From Arabidopsis thaliana (taxonomy: Eukaryota; Streptophyta; Magnoliopsida; Brassicales; Brassicaceae): 64,000 nucleotides of DNA. The notes under the pieces are model-generated. The model was not told where the DNA came from. It was given only the letters and a program-made list of their open reading frames with translations, and made no database searches. The stretch is from contig NC_003076.8 of NCBI RefSeq assembly GCF_000001735.4, positions 20,091,835 to 20,155,834 on the forward strand. Reading direction: 5' to 3'. Numbering within the stretch: the first letter of the stretch is position 1; every line of letters begins with the position of its first letter. Positions 35,729 through 47,730 of this stretch are shown piece by piece. Both the position numbers and the translations under genes were made by a program.

Positions 35729-37903
35729 TTAATATTATTCTTAACAACAAAAATTGATTACTGGTATGAAAGTAGTTACGGCAAGCCTCTTGGTAACTCA
35801 TCTGTTATTTGTAGATGATAGTTTATTCTTTTGCAAAGCTAGCAAAAAGCAGTGTGGAGTAATTTTGGAAATTTTAAAGCATTATGAAACGGTTTCAGGA
35901 CAACAAATAAATTTTACAAAGTCTTCGATACAGTTTGGTCATAAGGTCGATGATTCACTTAAGGCAGAAATAAAAGCAACATTGGGAATCACTAATCTTG
36001 GTGGTATGGGCTCCTATCTTGGTTTACCAGAAAGTCTAGGTGGATCTAAAACAAAAATCTTCTCTTTTGTTAGAGATAGATTACAAAATAGGATAAATGG
36101 ATGGTCAGCTAAGTTTTTATCGAAAGGAGGAAAAGAGGTGATGATTAAATCGGTAGCTACGGCATTACCAACTTATGTTATGTCTTGTTATAGACTACCG
36201 AAAACAATCACATCGAAGCTCACGAGTGCGATCGCAAAATTCTGGTGGAGTTCAAATGGTGAATCTAGAGGTATGCATTGAATGGCATGGGATAAGGTGT
36301 GTTATAGTAAATCGGAAGAGGGTTTGGGTTTTCATAATGTTGACGATTTTAATTCGGCTCTTCTAACTAAACAATTATGGCGTTTAATCACGGTTCCAGA
36401 TTCACTCTTTGCGAGGGTTTTTAAATGACGTTATTTTCTGAAATCCAACCCTTTGGATAATATAAAATCATACTCTCCATCATATGGTTGGAGGAGTATT
36501 TGCTCAGCTAGATCTCTGGTTAATAAATGACTTATTAAAAGAGTCGGTTCTGGAGAATCCATCTCAGTTTGGGAGGATCCGTGGATTCCAATTCAATTCC
36601 CGAGACCAGCATTAAAAAATGGTTACGCTTTTGATCCTTCTTTGAAGGTGAAAAATCTTATAGACTCACGGACAAATTTCTGGAATATTGATCTTTTACA
36701 AGAGCTTTTTGATCCGGAAGATGTCTCGTTAATAAGTGCTTTGCACTTGGGTGCGTCAACTAAGGAAGATATCCTAGGTTGACATTTCACAAAATCTGGA
36801 AAATATACAGTTAAATTTGGATATCATACGGCGAGGTTAAAAACTTTGGATGCTAACTTTTCTTTTTTTGGCCCAGACATCAAAGTCTTAAAAGCATTCT
36901 CATGGAAAGTACAATGTCCGCCCAAGTTACGTCACTTCTTGTAGCAAATTTTAGCGGGATGTGTACCAGTAATGGACAATCTACGAAAACGCGGAATAAA
37001 CTGTGAGATAGGATGTAGCAGATGTGGTGCTCTAGAAGAAACCATTAACCACACGCTTTTCTTATGCAATCATGCTCGTCAGATTTAGGCACTTTCACAG
37101 ATACCTACGGTCCCAGGAAAATTTCCTTATGCATCTATATATGCAAATTTGGATCATTTATTTTGGCGCATACCTTTGGAATTTGATTCATCTTCATTTC
37201 CATGGATAATTTGGTATATTTGGAAAGCACGGAATGAAAAAATCTTTGATAATGTGGATAAAGATCCTCTAGAGATCTTACATTTGGCGGAAAAAGAGTA
37301 AGAGTCAGACTTGTGGAAGTCTGCTCAACTTGAGCTTCACAACAAAAAATTTGGTTCTTTCAATTTGGAAGATCGTAATCGAGTGCGGCATTTTTCTTTA
37401 GACAACAATTATTCTGGATATCGTTGTTTTGTAGATGGATCTTGGAAAGATACCGACAAGTTTTCAGGCTTAGGATGGTACTGTACATCATCAACTGGAG
37501 AGACATCAACTTTGGGAGCTGCCAATCTCAGAAGAAGTCTATCTCCTTTACATGCCGAGGTGGAAGCTCTCCTCTGGGCGATGAAGTGTATGATTGGTGC
37601 CGACAACCAAGATGTAGATTTTTTTACAGACTGTTCAGATCTGGTGGAGATGGTGTCTTCCCCAACCGAATGGTCGGCTTTCTCATCGTATTTGGAGGAG
37701 TTACAGAGCGACAAGGATGAGTTCACAAACTTTTCTCTATCTTTAATCTCTCGTAGTACTAATGTTAAAGCGGATTTTTTGGCACGAAAAGTTTGTACCC
37801 AACCGCTTCATATTACATTTGTAAACAATATTCTTCAGGATTGGCTCGTTTGAGTCCTAATTAATTTTCAGATGACAAAAAAAAAAAAAAATTAATATTA
37901 TTC
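35729..37903 (+). mobile_element. 5'-truncated LINE with 12-bp target duplication
   Basis: A non-LTR retrotransposon (L1-like) lies at 35741-37891 between two copies of TTAATATTATTC (35729-35740 and 37892-37903). It ends in a poly(A) of about 15 bases (37877-37891). One reading frame runs the whole length without a frameshift. It starts inside the reverse transcriptase just before the FVDD active-site box (LLFVDDSLFF), then SGQQINFTKS and GSYLGLPESLGGSK. A zinc-knuckle region follows (CEIGCSRCGALEETINHTLFLC), then RNase H (CFVDGSWKD, LHAEVEALLWAM, TDCSDLVEM, NVKADFLAR). Seven stops interrupt it: TGA at 36279, 36426, 36528 and 36780, TAG at 36942 and 37086, and TAA at 37299. It is inactive. 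Confidence 0.95.
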
Positions 37904-38945
37904 GAATGAATTCTATACTCTAAAACTTTTTTTTTTATTGTCTCTATATTTCATCAAATCATATTACAATATTCAATTACCTGTTGTATATGCGATTATG
38001 ATGAACAATTTCATCAACAATGATTCTAAAGCGTAATTTTCTTAGCAACACCCAAATCCACGGCGGACAATTTTATATATAAGATAAACTGATTATCTTT
38101 TCGATGTTTTTATAATTACTTACAAGTATTTTTATAGTAAAATTATGATAGTTTTAATTTTAGGTGATTTTATATCTATTTAGGCGGTTTTTAACGGTTC
38201 TAATCGTCTCTATGTAATCAACTAATCATGAATTAATTATCATCCCTTTTGGTTTGTTTGAATGTTATTTTTTAACTTTTAATTACATTAAACAGTTTAT
38301 CATTATCTTCGATTTCAGGTATATTAGCAACACACTAGCCACATAACACATGCCTTAAGATTGAAAGTTAACTACACCAATCAGTAACAATTCTCCAAAA
38401 GAAAATAGACTGAATTTAGTTTTTTTTTTTGTAGCTAAATAACCCGTGGATATAATCCATAACATTAGCTATAAAACTAATTCATGGTTAAGAAGTAGCT
38501 AGTTATCTACGAAAAAGCACAAATTTTTATTCGCTATTTAATTTTTGATTTTTTTTTAGTTGAAATATCTACAAATTTATCCGCGACTATACGAAATCCT
38601 AAAACCAAACAAATTTTGGAATTTTGTTGGCATGCTCAATAAATCATAGTATATCTGTGTATAATGTATACAAGATAGATTGAATATTGATACTCACTTA
38701 CGTGGAATTGGGCAAAAGAAATTGGACTTGACGTTCAAGTCTTGAACATAGATTAATGAAATGACAAAAAAACGAGTTTCAATTTGCAAAGACAAAGAGA
38801 TCCACTCGAGAACGCATATTCTCTCTAACTTGCACAACATTTTAAAACAAAGGTTAAAAAGACAACTTTGAAAACCTCATTGCCTCAAAAACATTCTCAA
38901 CTCTTATCCAAACACAAAAAGAGATTATTTGATCATATAATATTT
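37904..38945. other. Intergenic stretch
   Basis: AT-rich non-coding DNA between the LINE and the DUF538 gene. The last 100 bases form the DUF538 gene 5' leader. Nothing else supported. Confidence 0.4.
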
Positions 38946-39461
38946 ATGGTGACAGAAGCCATGAAAGCCAAGGCAGAGGTGTACCATGGAGACAAGACAT
39001 GCAGAGAGAAATTCGGTTCGCTTTTATCCGAAATCGGGTTACCAAACCGGCTCCTTAGTAACAAGGAGATCAAAGAATGTGGATACGTGAAGGACACGGG
39101 TTTCGTTTGGTTAAAGCACAAGGAGAAGAAGAAAGAAGATCAGAAAAGGAGATATCAAGACTTGTTAAGATTCGATAACGTTGTCGTATGTTTCGAAGAT
39201 GAAGTCACTGCGTATTTCGAGCCTAACAGGATCAAGAAACTCACTGGGGTTAAGGCTAAGGAGTTCATGGTTTGGATCTCGCTTGGCGAGATTCAAGTGA
39301 ACCGTTCCTCTGGTTTGATTACATTTAAGACTGAGGTCGGTTTATTGTCCAAGTCATTGCCTTTGTCGGTGTTTGAAGACGTTCATGGTGATGATCATGA
39401 TCTCAAGGAGAAGCCAAAAAAAGAACTAAAACTCAACAAAACCAAAATCTATTTGTACTAA
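38946..39461 (+). CDS. DUF538 family protein
   Basis: Intronless, 171 residues from the ATG at 38946 (MVTEAMKAKAEVYHGDKTC...). It shows the DUF538 layout: an N-terminal helix, GSLLSEIGLPNRLLSNKEIK, ECGYVKDTGFVWLKH, the beta-rich middle VVVCFEDEVTAYFEPNRIKK and LTGVKAKEFMVWISLGEIQV, and the end GLLSKSLPLSVFE. A lysine-rich extension follows (KEKPKKELKLNKTKIYLY). The start was chosen because the frame upstream (38868 onwards) lacks an earlier ATG and is dissimilar to the family. DUF538 proteins are plant-specific with a BPI-like fold and proposed lipid or chlorophyll-derivative binding. No signal peptide is visible, so a cytosolic or plastid-associated location is possible. Corresponds to At5g49600. 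Confidence 0.87.
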   Translation: MVTEAMKAKAEVYHGDKTCREKFGSLLSEIGLPNRLLSNKEIKECGYVKDTGFVWLKHKEKKKEDQKRRYQDLLRFDNVVVCFEDEVTAYFEPNRIKKLTGVKAKEFMVWISLGEIQVNRSSGLITFKTEVGLLSKSLPLSVFEDVHGDDHDLKEKPKKELKLNKTKIYLY

Positions 39462-39613
39462 AAGCAACAGAAGAAATCAACTCTATACTACTTTATATGA
39501 TGTTATCCTAGAAAGATTATAAAACCTTGAACAAATTTCATAAGCCCTAAAGGATCCGAGAGCTGAAAATAAACCAAAAAAAATAAAAGAGTAGAGAAGG
39601 CAACATTAACATG

Positions 39614-40693
39614 TTAATTACAGGGTACTATGGTGCTGCGAAAGGCGTGAGCAGAGAACCACAAAGGCAGAGAAGAGCTTCCTTTTACAGAAAACATCTC
39701 TTTCCATAACTTACTTCGTCTTTGATACACCAAAACCTGTTTATGAGTAGCCAAGAAAACATACTCACCGGTCTGACAAATCGGGAAGATTCCAGGTACC
39801 AAGCCTTTAATACACCTTAAACTTATGCTATCAACAACACTCCAAGTTTCAGTCTCATACTCACTCATCTTCCAAATCTTCATCCATACATCTGATAACT
39901 GAATCACCGACAAAAACCCATCGGATTCCAAGAGATAAACCCGATTACCACCACCATTCCCAATTCTAATCTCATCGGGCAAAGAAATCTTTCTCCACAC
40001 ATCATGTTCAACATCAAGCGCAAGTATATAACACAAACCACTCATCAACCAATGAAGCATCCCATTAACAAACACCACTTGGTTCTTACTCATGTGTGTG
40101 AAACTACATTCTTCTAACACCGAAACAAACTTCCTCCATTTGTTACTCTCAGAATCAAACACCAAGCAAATGAAACTCCCATCAGGTCTCTGACCAAAAG
40201 ACCTATGGTAACCAGCCAACACCACATTAAACTTGTTCTTACTCAAATCACAAGCCAAACCAACAAGAGTAGCCTCACCATCAGGGTAAAACCGAGTAAC
40301 AGGTCTTTCTCGACTCTTAGGCAATTTCCTATACTCTCTAGTCGACGGATTACAAACATAGTAAACACCCTTTTCAGGAATGCTTGAACAACACAACAAA
40401 CCATTAGAAGAAACCCTAATCCTCACCCTATCTCTAACAAAATCCAATGATAACTCAGAAACACCTCTCAGATTATCAACACAGATCAAACTAGAAGAAT
40501 CTGATACTTCAGCCACAAGCAATTGCTCTTTTACAGAGAGTTGATTGAACAAGGAAGTGAAATATTTGTCAGAAGGTAATCTGTACCATGATTTGCAAAC
40601 GGATTTGAACCTGAAGAGAGATTTAACAGGTAATCTAGCAAGAATCTGGAGAATAACCTCATCGGGAAAGAGAGCACCTTTTTGGTTATCCAT
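39614..40693 (-). CDS. F-box protein with kelch/FBA-type C-terminus
   Basis: Intronless, 359 residues from the ATG at 40693 (MDNQKGALFPDEVILQIL). Residues 8-45 are an F-box (PDEVILQILARLPVKSLFRF, KSVCKSWYRLP), the Skp1-binding module of SCF ubiquitin ligases. The C-terminal 300 residues show the F-box-associated pattern: GLLCCSS, YVCNPSTREYRKLP, LVFDSESNKWRKF, FVNGMLHWL and SDVWMKIWKMSEYETETW. The target substrate cannot be read from sequence. A second in-frame ATG seven codons upstream gives MYLIDLL and is less likely, since MDNQ begins just before the F-box as in relatives. TATAAAGG lies about 55 bases upstream on the coding strand. Corresponds to At5g49610. Confidence 0.9.
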   Translation of the reverse strand: MDNQKGALFPDEVILQILARLPVKSLFRFKSVCKSWYRLPSDKYFTSLFNQLSVKEQLLVAEVSDSSSLICVDNLRGVSELSLDFVRDRVRIRVSSNGLLCCSSIPEKGVYYVCNPSTREYRKLPKSRERPVTRFYPDGEATLVGLACDLSKNKFNVVLAGYHRSFGQRPDGSFICLVFDSESNKWRKFVSVLEECSFTHMSKNQVVFVNGMLHWLMSGLCYILALDVEHDVWRKISLPDEIRIGNGGGNRVYLLESDGFLSVIQLSDVWMKIWKMSEYETETWSVVDSISLRCIKGLVPGIFPICQTGEYVFLATHKQVLVYQRRSKLWKEMFSVKGSSSLPLWFSAHAFRSTIVPCN

Positions 40694-42381
40694 TAACAGA
40701 TCAATCAAATACACAAGAGACAGAGGAATCTACAATGGTTAAAGACTAAACCTTTATAGTCTTACCGCATCAATTCTATGTTTTGATTACCCATTGATGG
40801 AAGAAAGATAACAACATAATTGAGATTGGATTCGACCAAAAAAAGAGAAGAGACCATTTCAGAGATCACTGAGAAACAAAAATGGCGAAACGGATGATGA
40901 AGAATCGCTTGAGCGTTGAACAAGTTTAGTGATGGGGAAGAAGCGCATGTTTCTGAATGGGCCAATAAACAAATACTAGGCCCAAGGCCCATTATATTTT
41001 GTTAATAAAGAAGATCATTCCATATGTGTATGTGCATGGGTGTGTGTTAGTTATATAGTAGTTCCAAATTAATTGTTGATGAATTAGTAAAATCTTATAT
41101 CAAAGTAGAGATTTTGAGTTAATAATAAGTTAGTATAACCTAGGATTCTTTCATTTAGTCTTCCACCCATGAAGGATATTTTGAGATCTTGGTTCTTCTT
41201 GGGCAAACCTTAAATTAAACACTTTTATATGTACATCTTATGTGATACATAAAATGTCTACTCTTAACATGACCATACAAAATTTTATGTGTATGTATAT
41301 AATGGAGATGAATTATTAAAGGGAGAAAAAGTGTAATTGAGGAGAAGGATTTGTCGGAACTCGGTGACTTTGTCTCAATGATTTGTGTCTTTGGTCACAT
41401 CAGTTTCCTCATCTTCCTCAGGCAACTTAAGTTGCTTCGTTTTCTTCTTCAATTTTTTCTCCCTTTGCCTTTTTCCATTTAGTTTCTCTTTTTGCTTTCT
41501 TATTCTCTGTTCCATTTTATTGATTGATCATATTTTCACGTCCCTTAATTGATGTCTACTAAACATTAGTTACGATTATAATATTAATAAAGGAATGTCC
41601 TAATTAAATTTGTAATTTGTCGTAGAAGATGACACGTCTACATACTACTCGTTTTCATGATCTTGTGATGTCGTAATTTATGATAAAATTATGCTATAGT
41701 TTGATTTCAGAAATTTGATAACGAAGAATTTTGGAGTCTAACCATGCATCCACACTACTTTCGTTAAGTGTTCAATTTTTTTGGCATGGTTCAACTTTGA
41801 ATCTGGCTTGATTATATCCAATAACATTTAGCCAGTAAAATAACTCGATCTATTTACATTACTAGTGCACGTGTGACTTTCCATTGTCGGCAAGATCTCT
41901 ATACAAGAAGATTCATGCTAGAGGGCAAGATGATGATTTTGCATAGATTTACTATATTTTCAGAGGCATTTTCTATCCGATGGTTTCTCTCTTATCGTCT
42001 GACGATTGCCACATATATCATTTCGTTATTTTCCATAACTCCGAGTACTCTCAAAATTTAATGAGCATGTTGACATATTTTTTTTGCAAATGCATTTCAA
42101 ATAACCTGAAGCCATAAATAGTGACCATAACGTCCAACTCTTGATTATATGAGTATAGGTGTAAGTTTTGTCAACATAGAGATTCCATGTCAAATGTGTG
42201 AATAAAATATAGAAAACTTGAAAATTTAATATAACCTTCTTGTTTTTGTTTACTTTATAGACAAAACAGAAGTTGTATATATGTTGTACATATATGTATC
42301 TATAGACTATAGCTACGTCCGTGTGTGTGTCTTTATAAATATATAATTCACGCAAGGCACTCTCTATCTTTCTCTCAAGCT
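40694..42381. other. Intergenic stretch
   Basis: The first 300 bases are the F-box gene's leader and promoter. A CT-rich region at 41430-41500 could be a 5' leader of an unrecognised plus-strand transcript. No supported gene. Confidence 0.4.
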
Positions 42382-42613
42382 ATGGATGAATGGGGAAGTG
42401 ATTCAAGGCTTGAAGAACCACAAAAGTGTCATGATCCAGGTATACACGCAGGCCAACAAATAATCATGTCCATCACTTATGTAGTTTGTTTGATAAAGTA
42501 TAACTTATGTTATGTAGTTGCATTAACTTTTGATTGGCTTAGGACAAAAAGGTTGTTTCAAGAAGAAGAAGAAGGAGAAGAAGAAGATGATCAAGACTTG
42601 TTCTACTTCGTGA
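42382..42613 (+). CDS. Candidate two-exon 42-residue peptide
   Basis: If the intron 42440-42542 is removed (donor G|GTATAC, acceptor GGCTTAG), exons 42382-42439 and 42543-42613 join in phase and encode a 42-residue protein. It starts MDEWGSDSRLEEPQKCHDPG, continues QKGCFKKKKKEKKKMIK and ends TCSTS. It has three cysteines, an acidic head and a very basic middle. The ATG follows a CT-rich leader (TATCTTTCTCTCAAGCTATG), a typical Arabidopsis start context. Read without splicing, the frame runs on as a Glu-rich then hydrophobic 134-residue product, which looks less like a protein. I do not recognise the family. The length is close to that of small signalling or regulatory peptides, but no function is proposed. 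Confidence 0.35.
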
Positions 42614-45600
42614 TAGAAACAATGACGCTATCTTACCTGAGCTTTACTAATTGGTATATTCCCTTTTTCTGGTCTTTTTTTCTTGACCTTGTAAGACCTT
42701 TTCTCTACTCTTTTCTGTCTTCTTACTATTTCCATCTTCGAGATTTCTCAATTCTGTCGAGTTTCTACATTAGTTGTTTAATTTGACTAAATCGATCAAG
42801 ATTTTGTTGTATACTCTTATGATTCATATTCCCACTCTTTTATGTATCCCTCTTGAGCTGCCTAATTTTTTTTTTCTCTAATCTCTCTTACTATGTATTT
42901 CTTTATAGAGATCCTATAGAAAGATGTTTGTATATAAAAACATTCTATTGCGAATAACATAAAGAAAATGTGATGAGTAATTTAATTTGATGAGTAATGA
43001 ACCGTTTTTAAATCACCATAAATTGATCGAGGTTATGCACCGATTCTTATTAAATATACGCTCGTTACCTACTATCTCCAAGATTAGATCAGTGCCTTAG
43101 TTTGATTTATGGGGAGAAAACTCTAAGATATCGCCAAAGTAACCAAGATTTGCTACACTCAATAAGTGAATTGAAGCCCTAATGGGTCTAATTACGATCG
43201 ATGAAATTAAATTAATTAATATTGGAGGGATAAGTGCTAATACATGGTTATAAAAAAATGTGCTACATAATAACAACTACGAAAAAAATAATTATTTGAG
43301 TCGGACCTAGATTGAGTTGGTACCGTCACTATAATAAGATTCTACTACTTTGTCTGTATCTATATTGTATTTTAGAAAATTATACATACGTATTCACGTA
43401 TTGAAATACATTGTATATAGATGCTGGTTTCGTAGTATATGGCTTTGTAACCGTATATGGTGGTAGATTACCTGACGCATGTGTTGACCTTGAGCTGTCT
43501 CTAACTTAAGTAGTCATTTCAATAATGAGGTTGATATTGTGTCTTTCTTCAAATATGTATTAAGAAGAATCCTCCTTTATTAACTAGTTGTATTTTTTAT
43601 TTTATTTTTATGTATACAATTTGGAATCTGAGTTCTCCACATATAAGCTTTGATAAGATGCAAGTTAACAAATCTTAATCTCAACGAGGAAATGTATAGT
43701 TCTCGGCCCAAAAACCTTTGAAATTTTCACTTTTTAAAAATTTATTTTGGGGGATTGTGGGTCTCAACACATGTAACTTACGCTAAATATATGTTGACAC
43801 TGTTCTTCCAATTGTACAAATTCAAAAGCCGTTACGGTATTTATGTAAAAAAAATCAAGTTGTAAGAAACATTTTTGGTTTTTCAAAATGAATAAGTTGA
43901 TTTTAACAAAACAAAATTTGATTATTTAATCTGATATGAAATTGAATCTGTTAGATATATAGTTATTGTAACTTGTAATGAAAACTAAAAATCTCTCGGT
44001 ACCATCTATCGTACAATATTCAATTTAGTGAACCATAACATCTCATTATTTCAATTTAGTAAAAAACTTAAACTAAAAGTGCTATACTAAAATCTAGTAT
44101 TATTGACAACTAATAAATAAAGGTTTTGCATATTGAATATATATTAGAAAAAATAAGTGAATAAATGAACGCTACCAGATTCTCATGAATAAATTAGAAA
44201 AAAGTATCTCAAGTATAACACCAAAAATTTAGATTCCCACATGCACTAGACACAGAATTCTTCTAGATGTTATCATTATTTTTAATGCTTTAAAAATATT
44301 GAACAGTATGAGTTTATTTTAAATCATCAATCAAATAACCCTCTTTAACATATACTTTTTCTTTGCGTGCTAAGAAAGAGGTTATATGGATCCCAAGTGT
44401 CATTCGAACTTGTGATTTCTTTAGCTTTGTCCTAATATATATTTTTCACTTGAACTCCCAATACTTAGTAACCCTCTTTAATATTTACATTACTGTAGAC
44501 GATATTATTATCTATCTCTAAAATATTTTTAATATATCATAAAAAATCATCACAACAAATACTATTTTATGTTATGCTCTTTATTAGAGAATTATTACAT
44601 CATTTTACCAATGGGAATTTGTATTTCTTGCAGTAGATAAATACAAATTACTATATAAGTATTATTTTTTTCAAAATAAAGTTCAGTATTTGGAATTGGA
44701 GCAAAAAAGAAAGAGATTACATATAGTACTTCGTAGAAAATAATTGAGGAGGGGAAGACGACATTTTGGATGACGTGTTACAGTGTAAGAAAGGAATTAT
44801 CTGGATAATGGTGGGATCGTCCGTACTGTAATGGGGTTCAATTAAATATTAAGGATTTGCACGCGTTAATGGTGGAAAAATAATCATCACTAAGTATATA
44901 TTTTAATAACTAAGTTCATAATTATTACATTCTTCCAAGAATAATCTCCTTAATGGCCATCTTAAAGCTCAAACATTAACCACTGAGATGTCTCTACGTG
45001 GTGATAAAATTATAGAAATGATAAAGTTTTGGATTGTCTACTTTTGAACCCAAAGCCTTTCACACACTTCGGTCCCCTTTTTCCCATATACAGGTCCCAT
45101 AGACATGTTTCCTAAAAGCATCATGAATCGGATTATCCATTTTCTTCTTCTTATTTTATCATGCTAAAGTCATTAGATAAAATTTTTAATATGTTATGTT
45201 TTGTCTGCTTGTGTGACATATACAGTTTTAATTAATTATAGTATGAAACTTGGTCGTGGAACCAATTATGGTTGCTTTGGAAAATTCATTTATAATAAAT
45301 AGAGTGTTGTTTATATAGCATGATTCCATGAAGAAAATCACTTTTAATTAGTGTGTAATCGTCTTTCAAATAAATTATCCTCCCCAAAAAAATGATTTGT
45401 TATTAATTTGATTCTGAATTTAGAAATTATCAGCATTAATATAGTATCACAATCCCAAAATAGCAATCAAATTTACTACAAAAATAACTATTTCCTAAAC
45501 TCTCCAATATGTCTAAAGCTGCTAATATTTTAACAAAACCTTCTTCTTCTTTTTTTTTTCAAATAAAAAGCTTTGTTTATAACAAATTCCTTTCACACTT

Positions 45601-45656
45601 TTAAATTCAGAAGCTTTGTATTTTCCCTTTACTTTGTAAAATAGCTTCTTGTCTAT
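42614..45656. other. Long AT-rich intergenic stretch
   Basis: About 3 kb with no supported gene, between the peptide candidate and the MYB78 3' end. It is dominated by A/T runs. Nothing repeat-like beyond simple sequence was recognised. Confidence 0.4.
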
Positions 45657-47550
45657 TCAGAAGCTTCCATTGTCGTGGACTTGTTGATGTTGTTGTAAGA
45701 GCCAGAAGTCTTCATCATTTCCAATGTTCCAAAAACTGTCCGAATAATTTGGTACCATCCCATTAATATTTTCAAACCAATTAAGGTCACTTTGATCTTG
45801 CATCTTCGTAAAATCTCCGTTTAATAGTCCACTGCTATTATCCATATAATTCGGCGATGTCATTTTTGGATCCACCAAATTCTCATCCTGACCAATCTTC
45901 CACACTTCACTACTCACTTGACACTCCGTCAAATCTGATACAGGAGATACTGCCACGCTGGAATTATCCGGCGTGATGTAACCATTAGGGTTACTCATTA
46001 AAGCCAAATTATCCACGTTGTTGGTGTTGTTGTTGTTGATCACGAACTGATCTGAGGAGGTGGTGACGCAAGATGACATGGAAACAGACCCGATGGACGC
46101 GGCTTGGATCCTTTCTACGAGCCGAGGCATCCAAAGATACTTCATGGTGTCTTTAAATTGTTGACTGTTCACGTCGCATTTAAGCTGTTTTGCATGCTTT
46201 TGAACACGTGTTCTCCAATAGTTTTTGATCTCGTTATCCGTTCTTCCTGGTAAATATTGTGCAATCTTAGACCATCTGTCCTCACAAGAAGAAGAAAACT
46301 TGTGATCAAATTCATTACTAGTACAAATAAACCAATCTTTCAAACTCTTGTTAACAGAAAATAAAATGTATTGATGACTAAAGATGTGAACTAATTCGTG
46401 TACAATAATATTTAGCCATCTTTGTGATCAAAATCTTGTTAGTAGAAAATAAAGTGTATAAATGACCGTAATTAAAAAACGTACCTATTGCCCCAACGTG
46501 TGTGAAGTTCAAGAATCAAGAGTTGTTCTTCGAGGGTTATGTTTCCACGGCGCACATCTGGTCGGAGATAGTTCAGCCACCGAAGTCTGCAGCTTTTTCC
46601 GGTCCTTTTGAGTTCTGTTTTATATTGGAAGTTACTATTATTTAATTAGACATCATCGTGTACACGTATATTGTATGATGATTTCATACGCAAGAAACTC
46701 ATGATAATGATCATATATATTTGGTAAAGTTATCAAATTTACTCTAGAAATTATAGGGACCGTTGCTATGAGGCAAACTCTCAAAAAGGGTCTTTGTCTC
46801 CTGAAAACTTTCTTCCATTGCGTTAGTGCTCTTCCCATATAGATGTTGATCAATTATTTCATTTATTTCAACACGAATAGAGTTACTCTATTCAAAACCT
46901 AGAGGGTTAAATAATTGAATCCATTTCCTAAAAGTTATAATAATTGAGTCCGAATAGCAAAACACGATTTCATTAGGAATGATCATAGATAATTTTAACA
47001 ATTCAGAAAGAAGAAAAATAATGAGAGAACGGAACACAAAAGCATGACACTCTTTTTGTTTTATCCCCATGATTTGTTTTTTCCTTTTTTTTTTGTGTGC
47101 ATACAAGGCAAAATCCATTTCTTGAACTTTCACAACAAACTTTTATCCAAAAAAAAAAAAAGAACTTTCGAAACAAAAAGATATGATTAACAGAAAAAGT
47201 GGCGCACTGAGTAAATTAAAAAAGACACATATGGAGATCGAAACAACTTGTGTATAATATATGGTTTGTTACTTATTTTTATTTGTTTTCAATCAAGGAG
47301 CACATTTATACACACCGTCTATGCCTATATTAATCTAAGTGTGTATATGTGTAAGTAGATGTTAGAGTATCATACCGGCGCAACGAGCGAGAGAGTTCCA
47401 TCGACCTTCACCATGACTAGCAATGTAATTGATGAGCTCTAAATCTTCCTCAACTGTCCATGGACCTCTCCTTACGTCCATTTCTTCTTCCACTTTCGTG
47501 AATTCCTCCATGTTCTTGTTGATCTTTAAGCTCCTTCCTTTGTCACCCAT
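45657..47550 (-). CDS. MYB78: R2R3-MYB transcription factor
   Basis: Three exons: 47550-47376, 46614-46485 and 46275-45657, giving 307 residues. R2 begins [20 protein letters not shown] and spans the exon 1/2 junction ([20 protein letters not shown]). R3 is [20 protein letters not shown] and [20 protein letters not shown]. Intron positions are the two standard R2R3-MYB sites. After the DNA-binding domain comes [20 protein letters not shown], the conserved extension of subgroup 20 (MYB2, MYB62, MYB78, MYB108, MYB112, MYB116). An Asn/Ser-rich activation tail ends [10 protein letters not shown]. Members act in stress, jasmonate and senescence responses. A TCTATAAAAC box lies about 175 bases upstream of the ATG on the same strand. 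Corresponds to At5g49620. Confidence 0.93.
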
Positions 47551-47720
47551 TGATGAAGAGTGACCCACAAAGAGATATTCAAAGAAAAAAATCAAGACTT
47601 AGCTTTGTACTTGTCTTTGAGTGAGTTCTGAAATGAAAAGAGTCACTTTTTGGAGTTATGTTTAGAGAGATAATGGATGATGTTGTTTGTATCCACAGGA
47701 AAAGATGGAGAAGTTGATGG

Positions 47721-47730
47721 TTTTATAGAT
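47721..47730 (-). promoter_or_regulatory. Candidate TATA box of MYB78
   Basis: Minus-strand TCTATAAAAC, about 175 bases before the MYB78 ATG, leaves room for a leader of roughly 140 bases. Confidence 0.45.

Noticed and set aside
37409..37726. Minus-strand 105-residue frame
   Set aside because: Shadow of the LINE RNase H domain.
45000..45656. Additional gene downstream of MYB78
   Set aside because: No frame above about 60 codons and no splice-compatible exons seen.
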